A stretch of 64,000 bases of DNA from Spirosoma sordidisoli (GCF_004138325.1 NZ_SBLB01000005.1:496001-560000); one strand, 5' to 3'; positions 25,258 through 33,958 are shown, counted from the first letter of the stretch. Program-made: numbers and translations. The notes: a model not told the origin generated them from the letters alone.

Positions 25258-25470
25258 CTAGTGCGTTTGAGCAGGCCAGGCTTCCAGGCCGGCCGCAATG
25301 CGTAAGGCTCGCTGGGTATCCTCCCAGTAGAACCCGCTTTCGTAGCCGGTGCTCATGCGGTCGCAGGTTTCCAGAAAATCATTGGCTGCGTCGAACCGCT
25401 CTTGCGGCAGCGACGACCGATCGGGTTGTTCAGTTGGTGCTTCCATGTCAGCTTGCTGGTAAATAGACAT
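25258..25470 (-). CDS. Small acidic hypothetical protein
   Basis: I do not recognise this 70-residue frame. It has no hydrophobic segment, is rich in acidic and aromatic residues (FLETCDRMSTGYESGFYWEDTQRAL) and has a tryptophan near the end. The composition looks protein-like rather than random. It lies between the 25-bp hairpin and the barrel gene, on the barrel gene's strand. An alternative start is the methionine at residue 9. Support is modest. Confidence 0.4.
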   Translation of the reverse strand: MSIYQQADMEAPTEQPDRSSLPQERFDAANDFLETCDRMSTGYESGFYWEDTQRALRIAAGLEAWPAQTH

Positions 25471-25560
25471 CCCATACGCTGTCCTGTTACCGACATAAGG
25501 CGGTTATGTCGCTGTGTCTGGCTGATGGGTTGGTTGGCAAGCTAGGCTATTTTCAGGAAT

Positions 25561-26175
25561 CTAGTATTTCTTACCGATGAGATAGTTGATCCCGAGTTGC
25601 GGCTGAACCAGCGGCTGATCCAGCCACTGCTGATAGCTGAGGGCCAGATCAACCCGGAGCGCGGAGCTTATACCGGCACTCACCCCTGCTCCGCACGAAA
25701 AAATTCCCACTGATCTGGAGATTCCGGTTCCGCCTATACGGGCTGTACCGGTTATGACTAAGGGGCCACCGGTGGTGTTGACTACACTCGTCATGGTCTG
25801 GCTCTCGCTCCCGGATAACGATCGGCCCCCGAACTGGTAAGAAGCCGTCAGAAACGGCGAAAAACGGGTGCGGCTGAGTTGGTAGCGAGCCATTGGCCCC
25901 ACCGTATAGGTCTGGCTGCGAACCAACCTGAACCATTCCTGACTGCCCGACGCACCCAGCCCCAGCAGGAGCCGGTTGGCAATGAAATACCCGGCGTACA
26001 ACTGGGCTGTACTGTTATTCTCCAGAATAAGACCTTTTGAATACCCCGCGTGTACACCCACCGACCAGCTCCCTTTTGCGTAAGCGGACGTATACGCGTT
26101 GCCGGTTTTTGATGGCTGTTGAGCCTGAACAGAACCACACAGGCCTAGAAGACAAAGGAGTAGGGCTTCTTTCAT
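25561..26175 (-). CDS. Outer-membrane beta-barrel protein (porin-like)
   Basis: This 204-residue protein has a signal peptide (LLLCLLGLCGSVQAQ) and a body of alternating polar and hydrophobic strands with many aromatic ends (WSVGVHAGYSKGLIL, YAGYFIANRLLLGLGASG, FSPFLTASYQFGG). It ends in the tail YLIGKKY rather than a classical terminal phenylalanine. This is the pattern of the small 8-stranded Bacteroidota barrel family. The role is unknown. It faces the nitroreductase gene on the same strand, 166 bases away. Confidence 0.7.
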   Translation of the reverse strand: MKEALLLCLLGLCGSVQAQQPSKTGNAYTSAYAKGSWSVGVHAGYSKGLILENNSTAQLYAGYFIANRLLLGLGASGSQEWFRLVRSQTYTVGPMARYQLSRTRFSPFLTASYQFGGRSLSGSESQTMTSVVNTTGGPLVITGTARIGGTGISRSVGIFSCGAGVSAGISSALRVDLALSYQQWLDQPLVQPQLGINYLIGKKY

Positions 26176-26341
26176 GATGTGCGTTTAGCCCCCTAACGCA
26201 CCACCCCCACGATTTTCTTGTACTATATTTATTAGAAGGTAACTTTTCGTTGTCTATTGGATGCAAACTGAAACAGCCGGATGCCCTGATCAGACGTCAG
26301 TTGGCACCCGGCCGTTCAGCGTACCTGTTCGGGCTGGCAGA

Positions 26342-26974
26342 CTATACCAGTTCTGTAAACAATTCATCGTGTGGTTTACGTACTTTCGGCGCTTTGGCCA
26401 GAAAATCCTTGGCTTCGTCGCGGTAGCCGAGTGCCATCACCAATACGCTGGTGAGGTTTTTTCCGGGCAGGCCCAGCAGTTCGTCGAGGGCGGTGGCGTT
26501 AAAACCTTCTATGGGACAGGAATCCACTTCTTCAACGGCGGCCGCCACCAGTCCGAAGCCCAATGCAATGTAGGCCTGGCGAGCGGTCCAGTTCCTGAGC
26601 TCATCGGCACTTCGGGTTAGCAAAGATCCTTTGATAGACGTGGAAAAGCCATTCAGCGACTCGACGGGTATGGCCCGGGTTTGCGCAATGCGCTGCATGT
26701 AGGTGTCGATGTGGTCGGCGTTTACCGTCAGCTGCGAGGCAAAAATCAGGATGTGTGATCCGTCGACGATCTGCGGCTGCGGACAGGCCAACTCGTGTAT
26801 TTTAGCTTTCAGGACCGGGTCCGACACCACCAGGATTTCGTAGGGCTGGAGGCCAACCGAAGAGGCCGATAGCCGGATTGCTTCCAGAATGGCGTTTACT
26901 TTCTCCTGAGCTACTACCTGCCCGTTCATGTTCTTGACGGCATAGCGCCAGTGAAGTGCATCAACAAAATTCAT
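26342..26974 (-). CDS. NAD(P)H-dependent nitroreductase-family flavoenzyme
   Basis: This 210-residue protein belongs to the FMN-dependent nitroreductase family, which reduces nitro-aromatics and quinones. Features are the early WRYAVKNMNG, the helix AIRLSASSVGLQPYEILVV (the family FMN-contact region) and the later QAYIALGFGLVAAAVEEVDSCPIEGF followed by LVMALGYRDEAKDFLAKAPKVRKP. It is divergent from an HxlR regulator across 128 bases holding a 32-bp perfect palindrome and a CAAAGCTA box at 27010-27017 (TAGCTTTG on its own strand). This arrangement suggests control by the regulator. Confidence 0.9.
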   Translation of the reverse strand: MNFVDALHWRYAVKNMNGQVVAQEKVNAILEAIRLSASSVGLQPYEILVVSDPVLKAKIHELACPQPQIVDGSHILIFASQLTVNADHIDTYMQRIAQTRAIPVESLNGFSTSIKGSLLTRSADELRNWTARQAYIALGFGLVAAAVEEVDSCPIEGFNATALDELLGLPGKNLTSVLVMALGYRDEAKDFLAKAPKVRKPHDELFTELV

Positions 26975-27009
26975 ATCGATATATTTAAAAATTTGAAACT
27001 ATTTGCCTG

Positions 27010-27017
27010 CAAAGCTA
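27010..27017 (-). promoter_or_regulatory. -7 promoter box for the nitroreductase
   Basis: On the minus strand 27017-27010 reads TAGCTTTG, an exact TAnnTTTG box, 36 bases upstream of the nitroreductase ATG. A CAAA (TTTG on that strand) at 27033-27036 could be a -33 element, though the spacer is short at 15 bases. Confidence 0.5.
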
Positions 27018-27045
27018 TGTATGTCCGATATGCAAAAGATAGTAG

Positions 27046-27077
27046 TATCCCAAAGGATACCGGTATCCTTTGGGATA
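27046..27077. promoter_or_regulatory. 32-bp perfect palindrome, candidate HxlR operator
   Basis: 27046-27077 is an exact inverted repeat: 15-base arms flanking a CG centre. It lies between the divergent nitroreductase and HxlR genes, immediately upstream of the nitroreductase promoter box. Its symmetry fits a dimeric winged-helix regulator. The half-site contains TATCC and AAAGGATA. Confidence 0.65.
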
Positions 27078-27102
27078 GTGATCACGCTTTACAACCAGGA
27101 CT

Positions 27103-27462
27103 ATGTTAGCCGAACACAGACAAACGATGAGCCAGGCCGAATGCATCCATAAACTGAGTGGTGTTCATGACGCGCTGTATGTGCTCAGCGGAAAATGGAA
27201 GCTACCCATCGTTATTGCGCTGCACGAAGGCCCCAAACGATTTGGTGAATTGCAGCGGGCTATCGGCGACATTACGCCCAAGCTGCTATCGAAAGAGTTG
27301 AAAGAGCTGGAAATGAACGAGTTTGTGAAGCGTCAGGTATACACCAGCACACCCGTCCTGATCGAGTACGAGCTGACCGACTACGGCAGCTCGCTCGACG
27401 GGATCATTCAGGAACTTTGCGCCTGGGGTATACAGCACCGTGCCCGGATTCAGTCCCGGTAA
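27103..27462 (+). CDS. HxlR/DUF24 family transcriptional regulator
   Basis: This winged-helix regulator of 119 residues has the family core VLSGKWKLPIVIALHEGPKRFGELQRAI, then ITPKLLSKELKELEMNEFVKR and the beta-wing. A cysteine lies before the core, at residue 14 from this ATG or residue 6 from an alternative ATG at 27127. In related regulators such as YodB a conserved cysteine at that place senses diamide and quinones. The divergent nitroreductase is a natural target, since YodB controls enzymes of that type. Redox sensing here is inference. Confidence 0.9.
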   Translation: MLAEHRQTMSQAECIHKLSGVHDALYVLSGKWKLPIVIALHEGPKRFGELQRAIGDITPKLLSKELKELEMNEFVKRQVYTSTPVLIEYELTDYGSSLDGIIQELCAWGIQHRARIQSR

Positions 27463-27504
27463 GCGGCCTCGCTGGGGCAGGTGCCCGCAACCGGAAGAAG
27501 CCGC

Positions 27505-27918
27505 TTATTTCTTAACCCGGACGGTTTTTACCTGGTCGGCGGTTACGGCCTCGGCCTTGTTGCCGAAACTGCTGCGGATGTAAGTCAGCACATCGGCAAT
27601 TTGCTGATCGTTCAGAAAATCGTGGGCGGGCATCGCGTTATCGTAGACCTCGCCTTCGATCTCCTGGCCCTGTAAGCCGTTCAGCAACACGTTGATGAGC
27701 CGGGTTTTATCGCCCGTGACCCAGTCGGTGTTGCGCAGGGGCGGATTCAGGTTCGGCACGCCCGAGCCATTGGCCTGGTGGCAGGTGAGGCAATGTTGCT
27801 CATACAGCAGCTGGCCCGGCGTTTTGGTAGCCACCTTGGCCGTTGAAGCTGGTTTGGTAGTCTGGGCCATAACCCCGGATACGAGGAGGCAGAAAAGAAA
27901 AGCAAGCCGTTGTTTCAT
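27505..27918 (-). CDS. c-type cytochrome, mono-haem
   Basis: This 137-residue protein has a signal peptide (LAFLFCLLVSGVMAQ), a haem-attachment motif CLTCH early in the mature part and a distal methionine in NAMPAHDF, which is the usual axial ligand. It is a short class I cytochrome c, an electron carrier of the periplasm. I chose the ATG at 27918; a GTG-like extension upstream adds five residues with no support. The gldD stop lies 33 bases upstream on the same strand, so the two are probably in one transcript. Confidence 0.9.
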   Translation of the reverse strand: MKQRLAFLFCLLVSGVMAQTTKPASTAKVATKTPGQLLYEQHCLTCHQANGSGVPNLNPPLRNTDWVTGDKTRLINVLLNGLQGQEIEGEVYDNAMPAHDFLNDQQIADVLTYIRSSFGNKAEAVTADQVKTVRVKK

Positions 27919-27951
27919 AATCGTGACAAGCACCGCAGCGGGTTAGCCCGG

Positions 27952-28542
27952 TCAGCGCCATTTCAGGGTATTCAGCAGGTGCAGAACGTCCTTGCGAATA
28001 TACTGGATAACGGGCTGTAACGAGTCGTTCTGGGTGGCGGTATTGAAGTATAACGCGCCCCGCAGGAAATGGGTTGTCGAATCGGTAACGACAAACTGTA
28101 CCTGACTCGGCACCTCGCCCGACAGGTCGATCAGGCTGGCTTCCATACCGGACCTGAGCCGGATCTTGCGCTGCTCAATGGCGTAGGCTTTGATGTTATG
28201 CCGCGCGGCCAGCTTGTACGAATCCTCGAGCATGGCCCGCAGGCGGTTTACGTCATTGCCAACCGGTTTGTAGGTCAGCTGCACACTGGCCTGAAAAGCC
28301 GGGTAATGAACAAATATCCAGTGTGGTTCTGATCGGGCAAACGTATCGGGCAGAATCCGGGCTATTTTATTGTAATCAAACTGGTACGGGTGGGTTGGCG
28401 GCAGCGGCTGATAGCGCGCCACGGGCAGGTCGATGCGGGGGTACCCTTTGGGTTTGGGTACGTAAGTATCAGACGTATCGGTACCACAGGCTGCCAGTAC
28501 GAGCAGAAACCCAAACAATAAGCAGGAGCGAAGGTGTTTCAT
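27952..28542 (-). CDS. gldD: Gliding motility lipoprotein GldD
   Basis: GldD is a lipoprotein needed for gliding in Flavobacterium and relatives. From the ATG at 28542 the protein has 196 residues: a lipoprotein signal ending in LAAC, then PKPKGYPRIDLP (the family hallmark after the signal), YQFDYNKIARI and later FRGALYFN-like strands (FLRGALYFNTATQNDSL). The frame upstream of 28542 is not needed. gldE, its usual neighbour, is not seen beside it. A cytochrome c gene follows 33 bases downstream. Confidence 0.9.
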   Translation of the reverse strand: MKHLRSCLLFGFLLVLAACGTDTSDTYVPKPKGYPRIDLPVARYQPLPPTHPYQFDYNKIARILPDTFARSEPHWIFVHYPAFQASVQLTYKPVGNDVNRLRAMLEDSYKLAARHNIKAYAIEQRKIRLRSGMEASLIDLSGEVPSQVQFVVTDSTTHFLRGALYFNTATQNDSLQPVIQYIRKDVLHLLNTLKWR

Positions 28543-28651
28543 AAGGAGTGCAATGCTAAACAAACGTTTACGGTTCCTGTCTTATTTCGCCTGATTCCCA
28601 AACCTAAAGAAGCATTCGGGTCTTTTAGAGATGAACAATGCTGACTAACCA

Positions 28652-29521
28652 ATGAAAAAACGTCCCGCCTGGTTTGCACCCGTGAAAAATTTTATCCTGA
28701 TCGTAGCCGGTATTTTAAGTGCCGGTATGGGTCTCAAGGGCTTCCTGCTGTCGAGCCGGTTCATCGACGGGGGCGTTACGGGCGTCTCCATGTTACTGGC
28801 CGATATTCTGAGCCTGCCGCTGGCGGTGCTGATTCCGGCCATCAACCTCCCCTTTATCGTACTCGGTTACCGACAGATCGGTGGTCCCTTTGCCATCAAA
28901 AGCGCCGTAGCTATTGCCGGACTGGCGGTGTGCGTGGCCGTAGTACCCTACCCCGACGTTACCCCCGACCTGCTGTTGACGTCTGTCTTTGGCGGCTTCT
29001 TTATCGGGCTGGGTATTGGTCTGGCCATGCGGGGCGGGGCCGTGCTGGACGGCACCGAAATTGCGGCTTTGCTGATCAGCAGGACTAGCAATTTGTTGAA
29101 GATCAGCGATGTTATTTTGCTGATGAACGTGGTGATCTTTGGCCTGGCCGCTTTCTTTCTGACCATTGAGCAGGCGCTCTACTCCATCATCACCTACTTC
29201 GCGGCCTCCAAGATGATCGATTTCCTGGTGCACGGTCTCGAGGAATATACGGCTGTGATGATTGTTTCGCCCCAGCACCTGCTTATTCATGATCAACTGG
29301 CCGAGATGGGCTGGGGGGTTACCGTGCTGGCTGGCCACCAGGGCTATGGCAAACATGGCGTGCGGGAGCAGGCGCAGGATGTGCTGTATACGGTGATTAC
29401 CCGGCTGGAAATAGGACGGCTCAAAGCTATCATCAACGAACTCGACCCCAACGCCTTCGTGATTCAGTACGGGATCAACGACGTGTCGAATGGTAAGGTA
29501 AAGAGTATGCCGCTGCATTGA
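28652..29521 (+). CDS. YitT family membrane protein
   Basis: This 289-residue protein has five or so membrane helices in its first 170 residues (ILIVAGILSAGMGLKGFLL, ADILSLPLAVLIPAINLPFIVL, and others) and a C-terminal soluble DUF2179 domain (TAVMIVSPQHLLIHDQLAEMG, then GVTVLAGHQGYGKHGVREQAQDVLYTVITRLEI). This is the YitT layout. The function of the family is unknown; transport or stress roles have been suggested. It is divergent from gldD and convergent with glpK, and a 15-bp hairpin closes it. Confidence 0.9.
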   Translation: MKKRPAWFAPVKNFILIVAGILSAGMGLKGFLLSSRFIDGGVTGVSMLLADILSLPLAVLIPAINLPFIVLGYRQIGGPFAIKSAVAIAGLAVCVAVVPYPDVTPDLLLTSVFGGFFIGLGIGLAMRGGAVLDGTEIAALLISRTSNLLKISDVILLMNVVIFGLAAFFLTIEQALYSIITYFAASKMIDFLVHGLEEYTAVMIVSPQHLLIHDQLAEMGWGVTVLAGHQGYGKHGVREQAQDVLYTVITRLEIGRLKAIINELDPNAFVIQYGINDVSNGKVKSMPLH

Positions 29522-29528
29522 TTTTTTT

Positions 29529-29565
29529 GCATGGGGGCAGATACCCAGAGTATCTGCCCCCATGC
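29529..29565. terminator. Bidirectional terminator between yitT-like gene and glpK
   Basis: Arms 29529-29543 and 29551-29565 form a perfect 15-bp stem with a 7-base loop, preceded by seven Ts at 29522-29528 on the plus strand (a T-tract for minus-strand transcripts reads as As). It separates convergent stops. Confidence 0.75.
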
Positions 29566-29572
29566 GGGCTGG

Positions 29573-31084
29573 TCAGGCGGGGTCTTCCCAGCCGAACGAC
29601 CGCTCGATGGCTTTCTGCCAGCCACGCATAAGTTTCTGACGCTGGTCGTCGGCCATGGTCGATTCGTAGGTGTGCGCAATGCCCCAGTTCTGCCGCAAAT
29701 CGTCGAGTCCGTTCCAGTACCCAACGGCCAGTCCGGCGGCATAGGCGGCTCCGAGGGCTGTGGTTTCGGTCATGCGTGGGCAGATGACGGGACCGTTCAG
29801 GACATCGGCCTGGAACTGCATCAGCAGTGAGTTGACAACCATACCGCCATCCACGCGCAGGGATTTGAGCGATACGCCCGCGTCCTGTTCCATAGCCCGC
29901 ACTACGTCGACGGTTTGATAGGCCGTCGCTTCCAGCACGGCCCGGGCCAGGTGGCCTTTGGTCACGAAGCGCGTCAGGCCGGCAATGACGCCACGTGCAT
30001 CGGCTTTCCAGTGAGGGGCGTACAGGCCCGAGAACGCCGGCACGAAATAAGCCCCGCCATTGTCATCGACCGAGCGGGCCAGGGCTTCGATATCCGTACT
30101 TTTTTTGATGATGCCGAGGTTGTCGCGCAGCCACTGTACCAGGGCGCCGGTGATGGCAACCGATCCTTCGAGCGCGTACTGGGTAGGCTGGTTCTCAAAC
30201 TGATAGGCTACCGTTGTCAGCAGGCCGCAGGTAGAGGGGCGCAGTTCGGTGCCGGTATTCATGAGCAGGAAGCAGCCGGTGCCGTAGGTGTTCTTGGCTT
30301 GCCCCGGTTCATAACACGTTTGCCCAACCAGAGCCGCCTGCTGATCGCCCAGGATACCCGCAATCGGAACCCCCGGCAGTACCTCCGAAGCCACCGTGCC
30401 GTACACGGCGCTGCTGGGCCGGATGTCGGGTAACATGGCGCGGGGTACCGTGAAGGCGTCGAGCAGGGCGTCGTCCCAGCTCAGGGTATGCAGGCTCATC
30501 AGCTGGGTTCGGCTGGCGTTGGTAACGTCGGTGAGGTGTAGCCCGCCCTGCGGCCCACCCGTCAGATTCCAGACCACAAACGAGTCCATGTTGCCGAAAA
30601 GAGCGTCGCCCCGCTCGGCATCGTCCCGCAGACCAGGCACATGATCGAGCAGCCACTTCAGCTTCAGACCACTGAAGTAGGTAGCCAGCGGCAGGCCCGT
30701 CTGTTCGCGAAACCGATCCTGACCGAGTTCACTGGCAGCCGCGTACTGATTGACGAGATCGCCGGTGCGCGTATCCTGCCAGACGATGGCGTTATGATAG
30801 GGTTTGCCGGTTCGGCGGTTCCAGACAACGGTGGTTTCGCGCTGGTTTGTGATGCCCACGGCCACGATGTCCTGCGTCGACAGTTTGGCTTTGATCCGCG
30901 CCAGCGCCACCACTTCGAGCGTATTTCGCCAGATTTCTTCCGGGTTATGTTCGACCCAGCCAGGCTGCGGGTAAATCTGCTTATGTTCTTTCTGGGCCAG
31001 CGAAACGATCTGACCCTGCCGGTCGAAAACAATGCAGCGGGTGCTGGTGGTACCCTGATCGATAGCGGCTACGTAGGTAGGCAT
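29573..31084 (-). CDS. glpK: Glycerol kinase
   Basis: GlpK phosphorylates glycerol to sn-glycerol-3-phosphate with ATP. The 503-residue protein has the sugar-kinase motifs [14 protein letters not shown] (phosphate 1), [19 protein letters not shown] and IVWQDTRT in the first half, and [22 protein letters not shown] and [18 protein letters not shown] in the second, with the usual family length of about 500. The glycerol channel glpF lies upstream on the same strand across 54 bases, so the pair forms a glycerol uptake operon. No regulator is visible. Confidence 0.96.
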   Translation of the reverse strand: MPTYVAAIDQGTTSTRCIVFDRQGQIVSLAQKEHKQIYPQPGWVEHNPEEIWRNTLEVVALARIKAKLSTQDIVAVGITNQRETTVVWNRRTGKPYHNAIVWQDTRTGDLVNQYAAASELGQDRFREQTGLPLATYFSGLKLKWLLDHVPGLRDDAERGDALFGNMDSFVVWNLTGGPQGGLHLTDVTNASRTQLMSLHTLSWDDALLDAFTVPRAMLPDIRPSSAVYGTVASEVLPGVPIAGILGDQQAALVGQTCYEPGQAKNTYGTGCFLLMNTGTELRPSTCGLLTTVAYQFENQPTQYALEGSVAITGALVQWLRDNLGIIKKSTDIEALARSVDDNGGAYFVPAFSGLYAPHWKADARGVIAGLTRFVTKGHLARAVLEATAYQTVDVVRAMEQDAGVSLKSLRVDGGMVVNSLLMQFQADVLNGPVICPRMTETTALGAAYAAGLAVGYWNGLDDLRQNWGIAHTYESTMADDQRQKLMRGWQKAIERSFGWEDPA

Positions 31085-31138
31085 GAGAAGGCTGAGATTA
31101 CAACGATAAAATAAAGACAGGTAGGGTAGATACGGCTG

Positions 31139-31864
31139 CTACAGGGCGTACCACCGGATCAGCAAGCCACCGAGAAGAGCGCCCGCCAGCGGTCCGGCCA
31201 CCGGAATCCAGGCATAGGCCCAGTCTGACGAGCCTTTTCCCGACACCGGTAGTACGGTATGCGCCAGGCGCGGCCCAAAATCGCGGGCGGGGTTGATGGC
31301 GTATCCCGTTGTACCCCCCAGCGACAGACCGAGGCTCCACACCAGTACACCCACCAGATACGGGCCGACGCCAATAGCCAGCTCACCCAGATTTTTGGAC
31401 GAAATACCGGCCAGACCCAGGATCAGCACCAGCGTACCGAGCGCTTCGCTGAAAAAGTTGGCACCCAGACTCCGGATGGCCGGCCCCGTACCGAAGCACG
31501 CCAGCTTGTCGAACGGGTCGGGCGTGGTGGCCCAGTGGGGCAGATACTGTAGCCAGACCAGCGTAGCGCCCAGAAAGGCACCAATCAGCTGGGCCGAGAT
31601 GTAAGGCAATACATGGCTGTAGTCATCGGTGGCTACGGCAAAGGCAACGGTAACAGCCGGGTTTAGGTGCGCATCGACGCTGCCGAAGGCTTTGGCTACA
31701 AAGACGCCGATGGTTACGGCAAATGCCCAGCCTGCGGTAATCACGATCCAGCCCGAGGAGTTTCCTTTTGTTTGTTTCAAAACCACATTGGCCACGACCC
31801 CGTTGCCCAGCAGCAGGAGCACCATCGTGCCAATTAATTCACCCAGGAAAGGAGAGGTTGTCAT
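31139..31864 (-). CDS. glpF: Glycerol facilitator / aquaporin (MIP family)
   Basis: This 241-residue membrane channel has six helices and the two half-helix signatures: NPA in HLNPAVTVA and NPARD in INPARDFGPRLA. The aspartate after the second NPAR is the marker of glycerol-conducting GlpF-type channels rather than water-only aquaporins. It is followed by glpK on the same strand. Function: passive uptake of glycerol, which GlpK then traps by phosphorylation. The start ATG is 110 bases from the divergent MDR gene. Confidence 0.94.
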   Translation of the reverse strand: MTTSPFLGELIGTMVLLLLGNGVVANVVLKQTKGNSSGWIVITAGWAFAVTIGVFVAKAFGSVDAHLNPAVTVAFAVATDDYSHVLPYISAQLIGAFLGATLVWLQYLPHWATTPDPFDKLACFGTGPAIRSLGANFFSEALGTLVLILGLAGISSKNLGELAIGVGPYLVGVLVWSLGLSLGGTTGYAINPARDFGPRLAHTVLPVSGKGSSDWAYAWIPVAGPLAGALLGGLLIRWYAL

Positions 31865-31962
31865 TCAAGCGGTAGTTGGGAGCCGACAGCGGGAGACTCA
31901 CGAACAAGGAGCTGGTACCGGCTGGCGACTGAGTTTAGGAATAGTTTGTGCGAATTAAGTGA

Positions 31963-31970
31963 TATTTTTG
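31963..31970 (+). promoter_or_regulatory. -7 promoter box very close to the 31975 start
   Basis: TATTTTTG at 31963-31970 is an exact TAnnTTTG box ending four bases before the ATG at 31975. A TTTG at 31945-31948 could serve as -33 but the spacer is only 14 bases. If real, the message would start at about the ATG and be leaderless. Confidence 0.4.
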
Positions 31971-31974
31971 GCGT

Positions 31975-32946
31975 ATGAAAAGCATCCTATTCGAACAAAC
32001 GGGTAAGCCCACCGATATTCTCAACGTTACAGACGTCGCCATTCCGGAGCCCGGACCCAACGAAGTACGCATCCGGGTCGTTGCCAGCCCTATCAATCCG
32101 TCCGATATTATGTTCGTCCAGAACCTGTACGGCATCCGGCCACAGCTGCCGTCGGGGGCGGGTTTCGAAGGGATGGGCGTCGTGGATGCGGTGGGCGAAG
32201 GCGTGCAGATGCGCACCGGCGTCCGGGTCAGCTTTACCGGCGTTGGAACCTGGGCCGAGTACGCCATTGCGCACCAGCGCAGCCTGATTCCGGTGCCCGA
32301 TGCCATGACCGACGAGGTGGCGGCTCAGCTGTTCGTTAATCCGTTCACGGCCTATGCTATGGTAAAAGATTCGGGTGTACCCGAGGGTGGCTGGCTGATG
32401 CTGACGGCGTCCGGTTCGGCGTTCGGCAAAATGGTCATTCAGCTCTGCGCCATGCGGGGTATAAAGACCATTGGTACGGTTCGGCGCAACGACCTCAATG
32501 ACGAGCTGAAAGCACTGGGCCTGACCGAAGTAATCAATACCGAAACCGATGATCTGACCGCCCGGGTAAAACAGATTACCGGGGGCGCCGGTGTGAGCTG
32601 CGTGCTCGACGCGGTCGGTGGTCATACGGCCTCGCAGGCCCTGACCTGTCTGGGAAAAGGTGGAACCATGCTGGTTTACGGCCTGCTCAGTGGGCAGGAC
32701 CCGGCTGTCAACATAGGGCTGATGATTTTTCGCGAGCTGACCATCAAAGGATTCTGGCTGACGGACTGGATGCGCCGTGTAGACAGCGCGACCCGACAGG
32801 ATGTGGCGCAGAACGTGATCTCGCTGCTATCGTCGGGCACGATTCAGTTACCCGTCGAAGCGACCTATTCCCTCGATCAGATTACGGAAGCTGTTGCCCA
32901 CGCCGACCGGCCCGGACGATGGGGAAAGATACTCATCAAGCCGTAA
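31975..32946 (+). CDS. MDR-family enoyl/quinone reductase-like protein
   Basis: This 323-residue medium-chain reductase has the GroES-like N-domain (INPSDIMFVQNLYGIRPQLPSGAGFEGMGVV) and a Rossmann C-domain (LTASGSAFGKMVIQLCAMRG, then CVLDAVGGHTASQAL). The zinc ligands of true alcohol dehydrogenases are missing: there is no CGSD motif, no GHE and no four-cysteine lobe. The INPSD motif and the YG-x-x-P-x-L-P stretch resemble mitochondrial trans-2-enoyl-CoA reductase (ETR/MECR) and quinone oxidoreductase. It is NADPH-dependent by family. It is divergent from glpF and has its own promoter box. Confidence 0.87.
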   Translation: MKSILFEQTGKPTDILNVTDVAIPEPGPNEVRIRVVASPINPSDIMFVQNLYGIRPQLPSGAGFEGMGVVDAVGEGVQMRTGVRVSFTGVGTWAEYAIAHQRSLIPVPDAMTDEVAAQLFVNPFTAYAMVKDSGVPEGGWLMLTASGSAFGKMVIQLCAMRGIKTIGTVRRNDLNDELKALGLTEVINTETDDLTARVKQITGGAGVSCVLDAVGGHTASQALTCLGKGGTMLVYGLLSGQDPAVNIGLMIFRELTIKGFWLTDWMRRVDSATRQDVAQNVISLLSSGTIQLPVEATYSLDQITEAVAHADRPGRWGKILIKP

Positions 32947-33244
32947 TGCTCCTGCACACCCTGGCCGTGGTCAACGACCCGGCCAGTGGTAATGGGTGGT
33001 ATGGCGTAACACAGGGCCGGGGGGTGTCCCACGCCCGGGTGTACTGGTCAGCGCAGCAACGTAAAAACGGCGGCTGGTCGTACCGGATTCTGGTCCGTAT
33101 AGATGAAAAACGGACAAAGTCTATCGCTGGCTGAACCACTTTCTATAGCCTTCGTTATCTTTGACAACAATATTGGACGAAACCGGGGCGTTTGTTCCTG
33201 AAACGACTGCCGGTCAGTCTGATCCACTTACTCACAAAGACCGT
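32947..33244. other. Intergenic region before exbB with one promoter box
   Basis: About 298 bases between the MDR gene and exbB. It includes a short frame that overlaps the MDR stop (rejected as a gene) and a TATCTTTG box at 33156-33163. I see no RNA gene or repeat. Confidence 0.5.
33156..33163 (+). promoter_or_regulatory. -7 promoter box for exbB-exbD
   Basis: TATCTTTG at 33156-33163 is an exact TAnnTTTG box. A TTG that could start a longer exbB frame lies inside it at 33161-33163, so that TTG is unlikely to be the real start. No -33 element is clear. Confidence 0.55.
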
Positions 33245-33958
33245 ATGCTCCTGCTTCAGGTTCCGGCTGTTGACACCACGGCCGCATCGCTCTCGGCCAC
33301 CTCGGCGGCTGCTCAACCCCAAAGTCTGCAATTATTCGATCTCGTTGCCAAAGGCGGCTGGGTCATGATTCCTATTGCGTTCCTGTTCTTCTCCGCGTTG
33401 TACCTGATCTTCGAACGGCTTTTCGTCATTCGGTCGCAGACCCGCTCCGATTCCAATTTCATCGACAACATCCGCGACATGGTAGCGCAGGGCAATGTGA
33501 AGTCGGCCGAGTCGTTTGCCCGTAACCAGCGGACTGCTATGGGGCGTGTGTTCGAGAAAGCCATTGGCCGGATCGGATCGCCGATCAAAGAGATCGAAAG
33601 CACCGTTGAAACCGTTGGGCAGATCGAACTGGCCCGGCTGGAGCGGAACATGGGTTATCTGGGCATCATTGCCGGTATTGCGCCCATGCTCGGGTTTATC
33701 GGAACGATTTCGGGGATCATCCGGATTTTCTACGACATCTCCCTCTCCGACAACATCAGCGTCGGTATCATTGCCGGTGGTCTGTACGAGAAAATGATTA
33801 CCTCGGGGGCCGGGCTTATCGTAGGGGTCATTGCCTATACCGGCTATCACCTGCTGAACATGATGATCGAACGGTTTACGCTTACTCTCGAAATGAACGC
33901 CTTTGAGTTCATCGAGGTCCTGCAGAAACCCACGGCCGAAACCGCCCGGATGCGCTAA
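33245..33958 (+). CDS. exbB: MotA/TolQ/ExbB proton-channel protein
   Basis: ExbB forms the proton channel that energises TonB-type transport across the outer membrane. The protein has a hydrophobic helix after a short N-terminal tail (GGWVMIPIAFLFFSALYLIFERLF), a cytoplasmic loop, and two further helices (YLGIIAGIAPMLGFIGTISGIIRIFYDI and GAGLIVGVIAYTGYHLLNMM) in the usual ExbB pattern. From the ATG at 33245 it has 237 residues. A longer frame from TTG at 33161 would start inside the promoter box. exbD follows 100 bases downstream; no tonB is present. Confidence 0.9.
   Translation: MLLLQVPAVDTTAASLSATSAAAQPQSLQLFDLVAKGGWVMIPIAFLFFSALYLIFERLFVIRSQTRSDSNFIDNIRDMVAQGNVKSAESFARNQRTAMGRVFEKAIGRIGSPIKEIESTVETVGQIELARLERNMGYLGIIAGIAPMLGFIGTISGIIRIFYDISLSDNISVGIIAGGLYEKMITSGAGLIVGVIAYTGYHLLNMMIERFTLTLEMNAFEFIEVLQKPTAETARMR

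Noticed and set aside
32919-33134. 71-residue frame overlapping the end of the MDR reductase
   Set aside because: It begins inside the reductase, has no recognisable domain or clear ribosome site, and is probably a chance frame; a start at 32946 overlapping the stop is possible but weak.
33161-33244. Longer ExbB start at TTG 33161
   Set aside because: The TTG lies in the exact TATCTTTG promoter box, so it would precede the transcript start; ATG 33245 is preferred.
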